Source: an uncultured Olsenella sp. (GTDB lineage: Bacteria; Actinomycetota; Coriobacteriia; Coriobacteriales; Atopobiaceae). From it: DNA of 64,000 nucleotides. Below the pieces are notes generated by a model that was not told the origin of the DNA, made no database searches, and was given only the letters and a program-made list of their open reading frames with translations. Positions 1-7,231 of the stretch are shown here, piece by piece (position 1 is the first letter of the stretch; each line of letters opens with the position of its first letter). The stretch covers positions 55,636-119,635 of the forward strand of contig OMVJ01000003.1 of the NCBI GenBank assembly GCA_900314495.1. Direction: 5' to 3'. The position numbers and the translations under genes were made by a program.

Positions 1-24
1 TGTTGGGGGTTGGCCGGGGATTGG

Positions 25-666
25 CTAGGCGCCGATGATCTGGCGGACCTTGTTAGCCACCTCCTGGTTGGTGGCATTGGCGAAGAAGTACTCCTGGAAG
101 TGCTCGCCTGCCAGCGCGCCCTTCAGGAGCTCGGGGTCAAGGTCGTCCAGGATGTCTGCAAACGGACGGTAGGTCACCGCGCGGACGCCGTCCAGGATCT
201 TCTTGTTGCGCTGCTCGGGGACCACGCGCTCCTTGGGATAGCCGTTGCCCGAGCCCTCGCTGAAGAGCTTCTCGAAGGTGTAGCGCAGGTTCAGCTCCTG
301 GCCCCAGCCGTTCTTGAGGGCGAAGGGCATGGCCACGGCGTTGCCGTCGTTGATCTGGGCGAAGGTGTAGGCGTCCAGGGGGTCCTCCACGTGGCCGCAG
401 ATGACGCCGGGGAAGCTGTTGAGTGCCAGCATGGCGCCCTCGCCGGTGCCGCAACCGGTCACCACATAGTCCGCGGCGCCGCCGTTGAGAAGGACGGCGG
501 CAAGGATGCCGTTTTGCACGTAGGTGAGGGGGGCGGAGCCCTCCGCGGCGTACATGCCGTAGTTGAAGACGGTGTGGCCCATGGGCTCCACCACGCGGCG
601 AAGCTCCTCCTCGATCATGGGGTTCTTGGCGTTCTGGCTGTTCTCGTTGATGAGTGCGATCTTCAC
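25..666 (-). CDS. dhuI: RpiB/LacA/LacB-family sugar isomerase, probable DhuI (4-deoxy-5-hexosulose-uronate isomerase)
   Basis: A 213-aa cytoplasmic protein of the RpiB/LacAB fold. The anion-binding and catalytic loop GCGTGEG lies at residues 71-77 with the putative catalytic Cys72. It is longer than ribose-5-phosphate isomerase B (about 150 aa) and carries an extra C-terminal region, as in the streptococcal DhuI group, which converts the unsaturated-uronate product DHU (4-deoxy-5-hexosulose-uronate) into the substrate of the SDR DhuD. The start is GTG. It lies 64 bases downstream of the SDR gene in the same direction, so the two probably form one transcript. The KDG kinase and KDPG aldolase across the divergent regulator support a uronate role. 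A plain pentose- or galactose-6-phosphate isomerase remains possible. Confidence 0.72.
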   Translation of the reverse strand: MKIALINENSQNAKNPMIEEELRRVVEPMGHTVFNYGMYAAEGSAPLTYVQNGILAAVLLNGGAADYVVTGCGTGEGAMLALNSFPGVICGHVEDPLDAYTFAQINDGNAVAMPFALKNGWGQELNLRYTFEKLFSEGSGNGYPKERVVPEQRNKKILDGVRAVTYRPFADILDDLDPELLKGALAGEHFQEYFFANATNQEVANKVRQIIGA

Positions 667-730
667 GGTGTCTTATCTCTCTTTCCGCTGGTGGTTGGCT
701 TGTTATGACCCGCGATTGGGGCCCGTTGCA

Positions 731-1543
731 TTACTTGGGCTGCTTGCCGATGTATGCCAGGATGCCGCCGTCCACGTACAGCACCTGTCCGTTCACGAAG
801 TTGGAGGCATCTGAGGCCAGGAAGACGGCCGGCCCCATGAGATCCTCCACGGTGCCCCAGCGGCCAGCCGGGGTTTTGGCGCAGATGAAGCTGTCGAAGG
901 GGTGGCGGCTGCCGTCGGCCTGACGCTCGCGCAGGGGCGCCGTCTGCGGTGTGGCAATGTAGCCCGGCCCGATGGCGTTGCACTGGATGTTGGCTTCGCC
1001 GTATTCGGAGCAGATGTTGCGGGTGAGCATCTTGAGGCCGCCCTTTGCGGCCGCGTAGGCGGAAACGGTCTCGCGTCCCAGTTCGCTCATCATGGAGCAG
1101 ATGTTGATGATCTTGCCGTGACCGCGCTCCACCATGGAGGGGATGACTGCCTTGGACACGATGAAGGGACCAACGAGGTCAATGTCCACCACCTGGCGGA
1201 AGTCCTGGGCGCTCATCTGGGTCATGGGAATGCGCTTGATGATGCCGGCGTTGTTCACCAGAATGTCCACGGGGCCAAGGGTGGCGGCGATGTCTGCCAC
1301 CATGGCCTGGACGGAGGCCTCGTCCGTGACGTCGCACTGGTAGCCGTGTGCCTCTATGCCTAGCTTGGCGTACTCTGCCACGGCGTGGTCGATCTGCTCC
1401 GGCTTGCGCGCGTTGAAGGCGATCTTGGCGCCGGCCTGCGCCAGTGCGGTTGCAATGCCGAAACCGATACCATATGTGGCACCCGTTACAAGGGCGACCT
1501 TGCCTTCCAGAGAGAAGCTTGCGAGTACATTGTCCTTCTCCAT
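731..1543 (-). CDS. dhuD: Classical SDR, probable DhuD (NADH-dependent DHU reductase giving 2-keto-3-deoxygluconate)
   Basis: A 270-aa Rossmann-fold short-chain dehydrogenase. The cofactor motif TGATYGIG starts at residue 20, NNAG ends at residue 100, and the catalytic Ser150, Tyr163 and Lys167 are all present (YAAAK). Such proteins are often labelled gluconate 5-dehydrogenase. Pairing with an RpiB-type isomerase and a KDG kinase/aldolase set instead matches DhuD, which reduces the isomerised unsaturated uronate to KDG. A strong ribosome site (AGGAGG) precedes the ATG. It is the first gene of the leftward dhuD-dhuI pair and its upstream region holds a -35 box and two operator-like palindromes. 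The exact substrate is inferred from context. Confidence 0.75.
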   Translation of the reverse strand: MEKDNVLASFSLEGKVALVTGATYGIGFGIATALAQAGAKIAFNARKPEQIDHAVAEYAKLGIEAHGYQCDVTDEASVQAMVADIAATLGPVDILVNNAGIIKRIPMTQMSAQDFRQVVDIDLVGPFIVSKAVIPSMVERGHGKIINICSMMSELGRETVSAYAAAKGGLKMLTRNICSEYGEANIQCNAIGPGYIATPQTAPLRERQADGSRHPFDSFICAKTPAGRWGTVEDLMGPAVFLASDASNFVNGQVLYVDGGILAYIGKQPK

Positions 1544-1612
1544 CTGAACCTCCTGTTACCTGTGGTTTTCCCGTCTACTGGAATCATCTGTCACACAGTA
1601 TTGAAGAGAAGT

Positions 1613-1628
1613 AAACCGGTTTTGTCAA
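1613..1628 (-). promoter_or_regulatory. Promoter -35 element and LacI-type palindrome upstream of dhuD
   Basis: On the minus strand TTGACA (bases 1628-1623) is followed directly by AAACCGGTTT (1622-1613), a 10-bp perfect palindrome with the AA-CG-TT core of LacI-family operators. The -10 is not clear. An operator in the spacer suggests repression of dhuD-dhuI by a LacI-family protein encoded elsewhere. Confidence 0.4.
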
Positions 1629-1677
1629 CCGAAAACCAAGAATACCAAAGTATTTGTCGGCGAGGTTCCTCTGGAGA

Positions 1678-1691
1678 TGAAAACGGTTTCA
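1678..1691. promoter_or_regulatory. cre-like box (catabolite control)
   Basis: TGAAAACGGTTTCA matches the CcpA operator consensus TGWAANCGNTNWCA at every position. It lies about 135 bases upstream of dhuD and just downstream of the GntR gene end. The protein that would bind it in this lineage is not encoded in the window, so any LacI-family regulator could be the reader. Confidence 0.45.
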
Positions 1692-1750
1692 AACAGATTG
1701 CGCTATGCCGCTCTTCGCAAGTGGCATGAGGGCCCCACGACGGGTGAAGG

Positions 1751-2446
1751 CTACTCGGATTCGAAGTAGTCGGGATACTCCGCCATGACCTCAGCGCGCT
1801 CGTCGAGCATGGCGCGAAGGTGCTGCACGTCCAGGAAGGCGGCGTCGGTGGGGCGGTGCTCGGCTATGGCGTCGCACAGGCGAATGTGCTGCATGAAGAT
1901 GCTGTCCCACTCCAGGCCTTTTGAGCAAATGCGGAGCCACCGGTACCTTTGAAGATCGGTGTCGCCAGAACGCAGCCAGTCCCAAGCCAGATGCCGGCCA
2001 GCAATGGTGAAGAAGGCCTCGTGCATTCTGAGGTCAGCCTCAAAGAAGGCCTCCTGGTCGTGGTCGTCCATTGCCGCGCGTTGCTGGCGCAACGGGTTGG
2101 CTATGAGGCTGAGTGCCGTGGAGTCGATGCGGGAACAGCACTCCAAGACCACCTCGCGCTCAATTTGCATGCGAACGAAGCGGGCGCTCTCCATGCGAGC
2201 GGGGCTGATGCGACTCACGTAGGTGCCGCTCTTGGCGCGCGCCTGGACCAGGCCCTCCTGTTGCAGGCGGACGAGAGACTCGCGCACGGGCGTCCTGCCC
2301 AGACCGAGCTCGCGACAGAGCGTGACGGCACCCAGGCGCTCCCCAGGCTTGTAGTCAAAGCGGGCTATGCCGTCGCGAAGCGCTCGATAGGCGGTTTCCT
2401 GCTGGAAGGTGCCTTCTTCTTCTGGTGTGGCTGGGGTTTGCTGCAC
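1751..2446 (-). CDS. GntR-family transcriptional regulator, FadR/FCD subfamily
   Basis: A 231-aa regulator. The N-terminal winged helix spans about residues 18-80 (ETAYRALRDGI, GRTPVRESLVRLQQEGLV). The C-terminal all-helical FCD ligand domain has the usual metal-binding Asp/His pattern (DLRMHEAF, MQHIRLCDAI, VQHLRAM). Members of this subfamily commonly sense sugar acids. It is divergent from kdgK, and the 200-base gap between them holds palindromes suited to this class. It therefore probably represses the kdgK-kdgA genes and itself, with a uronate pathway intermediate as inducer. The ligand is inferred from the neighbours. Confidence 0.85.
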   Translation of the reverse strand: MQQTPATPEEEGTFQQETAYRALRDGIARFDYKPGERLGAVTLCRELGLGRTPVRESLVRLQQEGLVQARAKSGTYVSRISPARMESARFVRMQIEREVVLECCSRIDSTALSLIANPLRQQRAAMDDHDQEAFFEADLRMHEAFFTIAGRHLAWDWLRSGDTDLQRYRWLRICSKGLEWDSIFMQHIRLCDAIAEHRPTDAAFLDVQHLRAMLDERAEVMAEYPDYFESE

Positions 2447-2480
2447 TGTGGGACCTCCTTGCTGTTCTTAGGTAATGTAG

Positions 2481-2619
2481 CATATCAGTCAAAATCTAAC
2501 TGATATGGCAGATTTGTGGTGATGCATGCCAAATATCTGAGATATCGGCTAAATCTCGGTTCATTTCTTGACGTATATCGCGCAACTAGTATTCTAGTTG
2601 CCGTGAACTGATATACCAG
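2481..2619. promoter_or_regulatory. Divergent gntR/kdgK control region with operator-like repeats
   Basis: Three structures are visible. CATATCAGT (2481-2489) and ACTGATATG (2499-2507) form a perfect 9-bp inverted repeat with a 9-bp spacer. CTGATATGGCAG (2500-2511) recurs as CTGATATACCAG (2608-2619), the latter a near-palindrome. CAACTAG/CTAGTTG (2583-2589/2594-2600) is a 7-bp inverted repeat overlapping the probable kdgK promoter TTGACG (2568-2573), 16 bp, TATTCT (2590-2595). The layout fits autorepression plus control of kdgK by the GntR protein. Confidence 0.55.
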
Positions 2620-2646
2620 ATGGTGGACACTGGATGGGAGATTGAA

Positions 2647-3690
2647 ATGGATCAGATGGTACACGGCAAGGTCTTGACCTTCGGGGAGCTCATGATGCGC
2701 CTCTCGCCGCAGGCGGGTCTGCGCGTTGAGCAGGCTCCCGCCTTCGACGTCAACTTTGGTGGTGCGGAGGCAAACGTCGCGTCTTCGCTGGCCTTCCAGG
2801 GTGACGATGCGGCCTACGCTACGGTGCTTCCCAACAACCGTCTTGCCGATCGCGCCCTGCGTGGCCTGCGTGCGCTGGGTGTTGACGTCTCCCGCGTGCA
2901 GCGCGCCGGTGACCGCATGGGCATGTACGTGTTTGAGGTCGGCACGTCCGAGCGGCCCAATTCTGTGGTCTACGACCGCAAGTACTCTGCGATGAGTCTT
3001 GCTAATGCTGCCGCCTTCGACTGGGATGCGCTGCTCGAGGGGGTTGGCACCTTCTACGTGAGCGGCATCACGCCGGCCATTTCCCCGCAGCTTGCGCATG
3101 CTACGCGCCAGGCGTTGGAGGCCTGCCGCCAGCACGGCATTGCTACGGTCTGCGACCTCAACTACCGCGGCAAGATGTGGTCTCCAAGGGAGGCCCAGGC
3201 GGTCATGCGCGAGCTGCTGCCCCTGGTGGACGTGTGCATTGCCAACGACGAGGACGCCTCCGCATGTCTGGGCATCGACGAGGGTGTGGGCTCCCTGGAG
3301 CACGGCATTGACGAGACCGAGGGCTACATCGCCATTGCGCAAAAGGTGTGCCAGACCTACGGCTGCAAGGCGGTTGCATCCGTGATTCGCAACATTCGCT
3401 CCGTGGAGGACTCGGACTGGATGGGCATGCTGTACGACGCCGCTACCGGCCAGGCAACGCTTTCGCCTGTGCACCGCGTTCACGTGCTGGAGGGGGTCGG
3501 CGGTGGCGACGCCTTTGGCGCTGGCCTCGTTCATGCCCTCCTGGCTGGTTGGGATGCCCAGACGACCATCGACTACGCCATCGCGGCAAGCGTGCTCAAG
3601 CTGGGCGTCCGCGGAGACACCAATCTGGTTACGGAGCAGGAGATCAAGGCCGCCATGGGCAAGGGGTCTGCCTCGCGCGTGTCTCGCTAG
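2647..3690 (+). CDS. kdgK: 2-keto-3-deoxygluconate kinase (PfkB family)
   Basis: A 347-aa PfkB/ribokinase-family sugar kinase. It has the N-terminal VLTFGELMMRLSP strand, the GGAEANVAS substrate-binding loop, and the C-terminal anion-hole motif GGGDAFGAGL with the catalytic Asp. It phosphorylates KDG to KDPG with ATP in the cytoplasm. The start is placed at the ATG at 2647 because GGGAG sits seven bases upstream; an in-frame ATG at 2620 has no ribosome site and overlaps the operator. It is followed by KDPG aldolase, giving the two final steps of uronate breakdown. A related 2-ketogluconate or fructose kinase is less likely in this context. Confidence 0.85.
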   Translation: MDQMVHGKVLTFGELMMRLSPQAGLRVEQAPAFDVNFGGAEANVASSLAFQGDDAAYATVLPNNRLADRALRGLRALGVDVSRVQRAGDRMGMYVFEVGTSERPNSVVYDRKYSAMSLANAAAFDWDALLEGVGTFYVSGITPAISPQLAHATRQALEACRQHGIATVCDLNYRGKMWSPREAQAVMRELLPLVDVCIANDEDASACLGIDEGVGSLEHGIDETEGYIAIAQKVCQTYGCKAVASVIRNIRSVEDSDWMGMLYDAATGQATLSPVHRVHVLEGVGGGDAFGAGLVHALLAGWDAQTTIDYAIAASVLKLGVRGDTNLVTEQEIKAAMGKGSASRVSR

Positions 3691-3774
3691 GCAATGTTCC
3701 GCACGGCAATAGAAGTCATTCAACAGAACTCTACGGATATTCATTGGCGCCGCTGGCGCAGTTAGGAGCAAGTC

Positions 3775-4431
3775 ATGCTGGACTACATGGAGAAGGACGG
3801 TTTCTACAACAAGGTTTACCAGACGGGCGTGGTGCCCGTTGTGGTGCTGGAGCGCTTGGAGGATGCGGTGCCCATGGCAAACGCCCTGGTCGCTGGCGGT
3901 CTTCCCGCTGCGGAGGTCACCTTCCGCACGGCTGCGGCAGCCGATTGCATCCACGAGATGAGCGAGAAGTGCCCGGACATACTGGTTGGCGCGGGCACCG
4001 TCCTCAACGTGGAGCAGGCCAGGCGCGCGGTGGACGCTGGCGCCAAGTTCATTGTGAGCCCTGGCTTTGACCTGGACGTCGCCGACTGGTGCGTGGAACA
4101 CAAGGTGGACGTGATTCCCGCGGGCGTCACGCCCACCGAGGTGACGGCCCTTGTCAACCGCGGCCTTGCCGTAACCAAGTTCTTCCCCGCGGCGCAGTAC
4201 GGTGGTCGCAACACCATCGACGCGCTGGCCTCGGTGTTTGTGGGGCACCGCTTCATGCCCACTGGTGGCGTGAACGCCGCCAACGTGGAGGAGTACCTGA
4301 CGGACCCGGCAATCATCGCCTGCGGCGGCACCTGGATGGTCAAGCCGAAGTTGTTCGCTAACGGTGACTTTGCACCGGTGGAGAAGGCAACTGCCGAGGC
4401 GGCGGCCATCGTAAGGCGCGTCCGCGGGTAA
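3775..4431 (+). CDS. kdgA: 2-dehydro-3-deoxy-phosphogluconate (KDPG/KHG) aldolase
   Basis: A 218-aa class I aldolase of the Eda/KDPG family, normal in length. The general acid/base Glu lies in AAEVTFRT (E47), GAGTV is at residues 72-76, and the Schiff-base Lys135 lies in TKFFPA. It cleaves KDPG to pyruvate and glyceraldehyde-3-phosphate. The ATG at 3775 has a TAGGAG ribosome site. The 84-base gap after kdgK holds no clear terminator, so co-transcription is likely. Confidence 0.92.
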   Translation: MLDYMEKDGFYNKVYQTGVVPVVVLERLEDAVPMANALVAGGLPAAEVTFRTAAAADCIHEMSEKCPDILVGAGTVLNVEQARRAVDAGAKFIVSPGFDLDVADWCVEHKVDVIPAGVTPTEVTALVNRGLAVTKFFPAAQYGGRNTIDALASVFVGHRFMPTGGVNAANVEEYLTDPAIIACGGTWMVKPKLFANGDFAPVEKATAEAAAIVRRVRG

Positions 4432-4471
4432 AGCTGCTCGTTGGCCTTTGGGTTTCTGCAAGTTGGCTTGG

Positions 4472-4591
4472 AAGCGCTACCCCACAACCGATATCGTTCG
4501 GTTGTGGGGTAGCGCTTGTTTCTCGAAAAATAGCAGTTAAAGCTATGCGTTTGCGTTTACCCCACAAACGAAGAGCGACGGTTGTGGGGTA
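4472..4591. repeat. Two hairpins sharing a TACCCCACAA core; the first may terminate kdgA
   Basis: AAGCGCTACCCCACAACCG (4472-4490) pairs perfectly with 4499-4517 around an 8-base loop, a 19-bp stem followed by TTGTTTCT. About 70 bases on, TACCCCACAA (4558-4567) pairs with TTGTGGGGTA (4582-4591). The shared core suggests a repeated palindromic element. The first hairpin could act as the kdgK-kdgA terminator. Confidence 0.6.
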
Positions 4592-4721
4592 GGGCCACTC
4601 TCGGTTTCTTGCTTGCAGCCCTGGCAAAGCCAAATTGGGCAAAATCGCTTGACACGAAAGTAAGCCATCGTTAGCCTGTTTGGAGAAAGTTAGTGCGAGT
4701 GAACAAATGAGGGAGAAGAGC

Positions 4722-5504
4722 ATGTGCGGAGCTAGTGCCATGGCTGTCCGCTGCGGCTTGGATGGCGTGCGCTTCTGCGCGCAGGGCGATTCCTCCCTGG
4801 GCGAGGCAATACTCTTCCAGCAGTTCTGCGACTGCGTGGTGCGGTCCGCCGCTGGCGTGATCGAGGGGGTTAAGCCCGCAGCGTTGTTCAACTTCATCCC
4901 AAGGTCGGAAGAGTGGCTGGACAAGCGCAGCATCACGCGGGGGAGTGACGCGTCGTGGTACGGAATCCCCGGCGTGACGGGGGAGCGAGAGATTCGCTCT
5001 CTGCTCGCCACCTATGGCTGTGAGCTGCCCAGCTACGGCGTGAAGCTGGCAACGCTCTCGCGCTACTCTGACAGGCTCGCCCTGCTCGCGTATCGCGAGG
5101 ACATGCTGAGCCAGGTCCTAGCCGATGCTGACGTCCGCGCGTTTCTGGCCTCGTACGGCTATGACCTGACCAGCGTGGACTCCGTGATCTCATGCCTTCG
5201 CAGGCGCATGACCGCCTTCTACGGGGCTGGCTGCGGGCGCCGCCCGAAGAGGGAGTTCCCCCACGAGGTTGGCGTGCTGCTGGGTTACCCGCTGGAAGAC
5301 GTGCAAGGCTTCCTGACTGGCGCGGAGGCAACGGTGCGCGGCTCCTGGAAGGCGTACGGGGATGCCGGCGCGGCGCGCGCCCGGTTCCACAGGCTGGCAA
5401 AGCATGAGGCCCGCTGCCGGGCTCGCTACTACCAGGAGGGCGCCTCGTTCGGCGAGCTCTTCTCGCCCGGGCCACTGGATTTGTCCTACAAAGCGGCTGG
5501 CTAG
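4722..5504 (+). CDS. DUF3793 family protein
   Basis: A protein of about 260 aa matching the DUF3793 family by its conserved C-terminal block HEVGVLLGYPLEDVQGF followed by a Trp- and Tyr-rich tail. Cys residues near the N-terminus (MCGA, RCGL, FCAQ, QFCDC) may bind metal, but no biochemical role is established. The ATG at 4722 is chosen because GGGAGAAG lies just upstream; in-frame starts at 4707 (ATG) and 4680 (TTG) lack good spacing. The next gene, 66 bases on, is a short flavodoxin. This pairing is common for the family and hints at a redox or metal-linked function. Confidence 0.75.
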   Translation: MCGASAMAVRCGLDGVRFCAQGDSSLGEAILFQQFCDCVVRSAAGVIEGVKPAALFNFIPRSEEWLDKRSITRGSDASWYGIPGVTGEREIRSLLATYGCELPSYGVKLATLSRYSDRLALLAYREDMLSQVLADADVRAFLASYGYDLTSVDSVISCLRRRMTAFYGAGCGRRPKREFPHEVGVLLGYPLEDVQGFLTGAEATVRGSWKAYGDAGAARARFHRLAKHEARCRARYYQEGASFGELFSPGPLDLSYKAAG

Positions 5505-5570
5505 GGCCCGCCGCTTGGGAATAGGTTCGTTCTATTAGCAAGGCGCGTTCACACAAGCAGGAGGAAGAAC

Positions 5571-5975
5571 ATGAGCAAGGTTGCAGTTGTGTACTGGTAC
5601 CAGACCGGCAATACTCAGGCGATGGCTGAGGCCGTTGCGGAGGGCGCTGGCGCGGAGGCCGTGGACGTCGCGGACTTCTCTGCCGACAAGGTCGCCGACT
5701 ACGACGCCTTTGCCTTCGGTTGCCCCGCAATGGGCTCCGAGGAGCTGGATCCGGACTTTGAGGAGACTTGGAACGACTGCGTTCCCGAGTTCGGCGGCAA
5801 GAAGGTCGCCCTGTTCGGTTCCTATGACTGGGGCACCGGCGAGTGGATGGAGACCTGGAAGGAGGCTGCCGAGGGTGCGGGCGTGAACGTGGTGGACACC
5901 GTGATTGCCAACCTGGAGCCCGATGACGAGGCTCTGGAGACGCTGAAGGCCCTGGGCGCCAAGCTCGCGGAGTAG
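5571..5975 (+). CDS. Short-chain flavodoxin
   Basis: A 134-aa cytoplasmic electron carrier. The FMN phosphate loop YQTGNTQAMA follows the first strand at residues 9-18. GSYDWGTGEWMETW supplies the second FMN-contacting loop and aromatic stacking. The length fits short flavodoxins and the composition is acidic, as usual. A strong AGGAGG ribosome site precedes the ATG. It probably shares a transcript with the DUF3793 gene and is followed by a terminator-like hairpin. The redox partner is unknown. Confidence 0.9.
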   Translation: MSKVAVVYWYQTGNTQAMAEAVAEGAGAEAVDVADFSADKVADYDAFAFGCPAMGSEELDPDFEETWNDCVPEFGGKKVALFGSYDWGTGEWMETWKEAAEGAGVNVVDTVIANLEPDDEALETLKALGAKLAE

Positions 5976-6047
5976 CAAGACCTTCCGGCGGCTCCGAGCC
6001 TGAATCCGAAACTGAAAGCACGCCTCCATACATATGTCTATAGTGAC

Positions 6048-6085
6048 CAACGTGCGCTGCGTGAGGTGGCGCACGTTGTTCTTTG
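6048..6085 (+). terminator. Rho-independent terminator-like hairpin after flavodoxin
   Basis: CAACGTGCGC (6048-6057) pairs with GCGCACGTTG (6069-6078) around an 11-base loop, followed by TTCTTTG. Confidence 0.65.
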
Positions 6086-6097
6086 AAGGCGGTATGA

Positions 6098-6328
6098 CTA
6101 CTTTTGCACCGGCATCAGCGTAACCGGATCTATGTGTATGACGAGGCAACTACCGATGCGTCGCCAATCCCGAGTCTGCCAAAGCTGGGCGAGGCGTATG
6201 CGTCGCTCCCGCTTGCGCGCCATGGCGCGAGCTTCCCTCTTGCGGCTGACGGCGATGATGTAGCTGTGCACGCTCCACGTGCACATGATCGCCACCAGAA
6301 TCAGAATGACGCAGTCAATTGGCGTCAC
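6098..6328 (-). CDS. Small single-pass membrane protein, unknown function
   Basis: A 76-aa frame with an N-terminal membrane helix (residues 3-26, PIDCVILILVAIMCTW) followed by a strongly basic segment (SRKREARAMARKRERR). A GGGAGG ribosome site lies about ten bases upstream of the ATG. Its N-terminus (M-T-P-I-D-plus hydrophobic helix) resembles the small membrane protein at 8206. No family is recognised and the reading rests on topology and ribosome site alone. Confidence 0.45.
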   Translation of the reverse strand: MTPIDCVILILVAIMCTWSVHSYIIAVSRKREARAMARKRERRIRLAQLWQTRDWRRIGSCLVIHIDPVTLMPVQK

Positions 6329-6812
6329 GGCTCTTGCCTCCCGTGCCCTCTGCGCTTATGGGCCATAGATTTGGCCCAAGCGCTTGAGTCTCCCTATAGA
6401 GTCAGCTGACTATGACATACTGCGTGGGTATGCGGGCAAAACCTAGCTCGGCAGTACTCAAGCAACCTGAAGGTACGCTCACATTGGCTTGCTATTCATA
6501 AAATCGATAGTGAAACTTGGACGATCCTCTTCGCCCTGGCGCTTGTGACGAGGGGATACTCGAGGGCCCTCGAAATCTTGTACACCTCAACGGGCCGAAG
6601 GAGGTGCCGAAGGCGCGTTTCCGCAGTTGGCGAACACGAGATTTCGTCCGGAAGACGCTTGAGGTGTACAAGATTTTGCCTCCCTCCAAGTACAGGGGTC
6701 TAAATCAGTTATCGGTTGCCTGCTGGGATGCGTCCTGGCTACCCCACGGGCCGCGCATGGCGCGTTCCCAGCCGCGCAAGGAGGTATTACCGAAAAAACT
6801 TCTGCTTTCTCG
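6329..6812. other. Gene-poor stretch with an 18-bp inverted repeat
   Basis: No convincing coding frame was found here. AAATCTTGTACACCTCAA (6573-6590) recurs as its exact reverse complement at 6659-6676, so 68 bases lie between the arms. A small palindrome, CGAGGGCCCTCG, lies at 6561-6572. Function is unknown. Confidence 0.6.
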
Positions 6813-6841
6813 TTGACTTAAGAGTAAACGTGGGTTAACAT
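6813..6841 (+). promoter_or_regulatory. Sigma-70-type promoter for a candidate small RNA
   Basis: TTGACT (6813-6818), 17 bp, TAACAT (6836-6841). Spacing is optimal and both boxes match well. No gene with a good ribosome site follows before the terminator at 6955. Confidence 0.55.
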
Positions 6842-6847
6842 CTTGCC

Positions 6848-6998
6848 CAGCAAGGCACGAGGAGCACCAAGTGCCTTGGACGCAGCGCCTTTTGGAGCTC
6901 GTTTAACACTGCCGGAGGACGCGGACCCTCTCCCCACGTCGGAAGGCCTACTTCGCCCGTCGCCTGATTCCCCCTCTCTGCAGGTGACGGGCCTTTTC
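6848..6998 (+). ncRNA. Candidate small RNA or leader RNA ending in a strong terminator
   Basis: A transcript of about 150 nt is predicted from the promoter at 6813-6841 to a hairpin terminator: 6955-6966 pairs with CAGGTGACGGGC (6981-6992), followed by CTTTTCT. A second stem, CAAGGCAC/GTGCCTTG (6851-6858/6871-6878), lies near the 5' end. It does not show the hallmarks of SRP RNA, RNase P, tmRNA or the common riboswitches that I can recognise. It could be an attenuating leader for the micro-ORF at 7035. Confidence 0.4.
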
Positions 6999-7034
6999 TA
7001 TAGAGCGTGCACATGGAAGGGAGATGGTGTTGTG

Positions 7035-7133
7035 ATGGGGGCATTCGAGGCAGCCGTGCTCGCGCTTGGAGTCTCTGGAGCGGTCGTCGCCATTCGTGAC
7101 TCCCTGTTGCGAAAGACAGGTGTTGGCGCCTAG
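7035..7133 (+). CDS. Possible 32-aa hydrophobic micro-protein
   Basis: The frame encodes a short hydrophobic helix (residues 3-20) and a basic C-terminal end (RDSLLRK). AAGGGAG lies about eleven bases upstream of the ATG, which is a little far. It sits directly downstream of the candidate leader RNA and terminator. Size and composition resemble small membrane peptides, including type I toxins, but nothing else supports that role. Confidence 0.3.
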   Translation: MGAFEAAVLALGVSGAVVAIRDSLLRKTGVGA

Positions 7134-7155
7134 GCACCGCGCAAAACGCACATGT

Positions 7156-7195
7156 GAAGAGAAAAGCGGCCCCGGGCGTGAGCTCGGGGCCGCTT
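7156..7195 (-). terminator. Terminator of gpmA
   Basis: AAGCGGCCCCG (7164-7174) pairs with CGGGGCCGCTT (7185-7195). On the minus strand the stem is followed by TTCTCTTC. It may also act on the plus strand. Confidence 0.8.
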
Positions 7196-7231
7196 CGCGA
7201 AGGGGTTGCGTATTCCGAACGCCTTCGTTGG

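Noticed and set aside
6573..6676. The 18-bp inverted repeat as ends of an insertion sequence.
   Set aside because: Only 68 bases lie between the arms, no transposase is present and no target duplication is evident.
6843..7133. A 96-codon frame across the candidate RNA and micro-ORF.
   Set aside because: It runs through a strong intrinsic terminator and has no ribosome site; only the last 32 codons have one.
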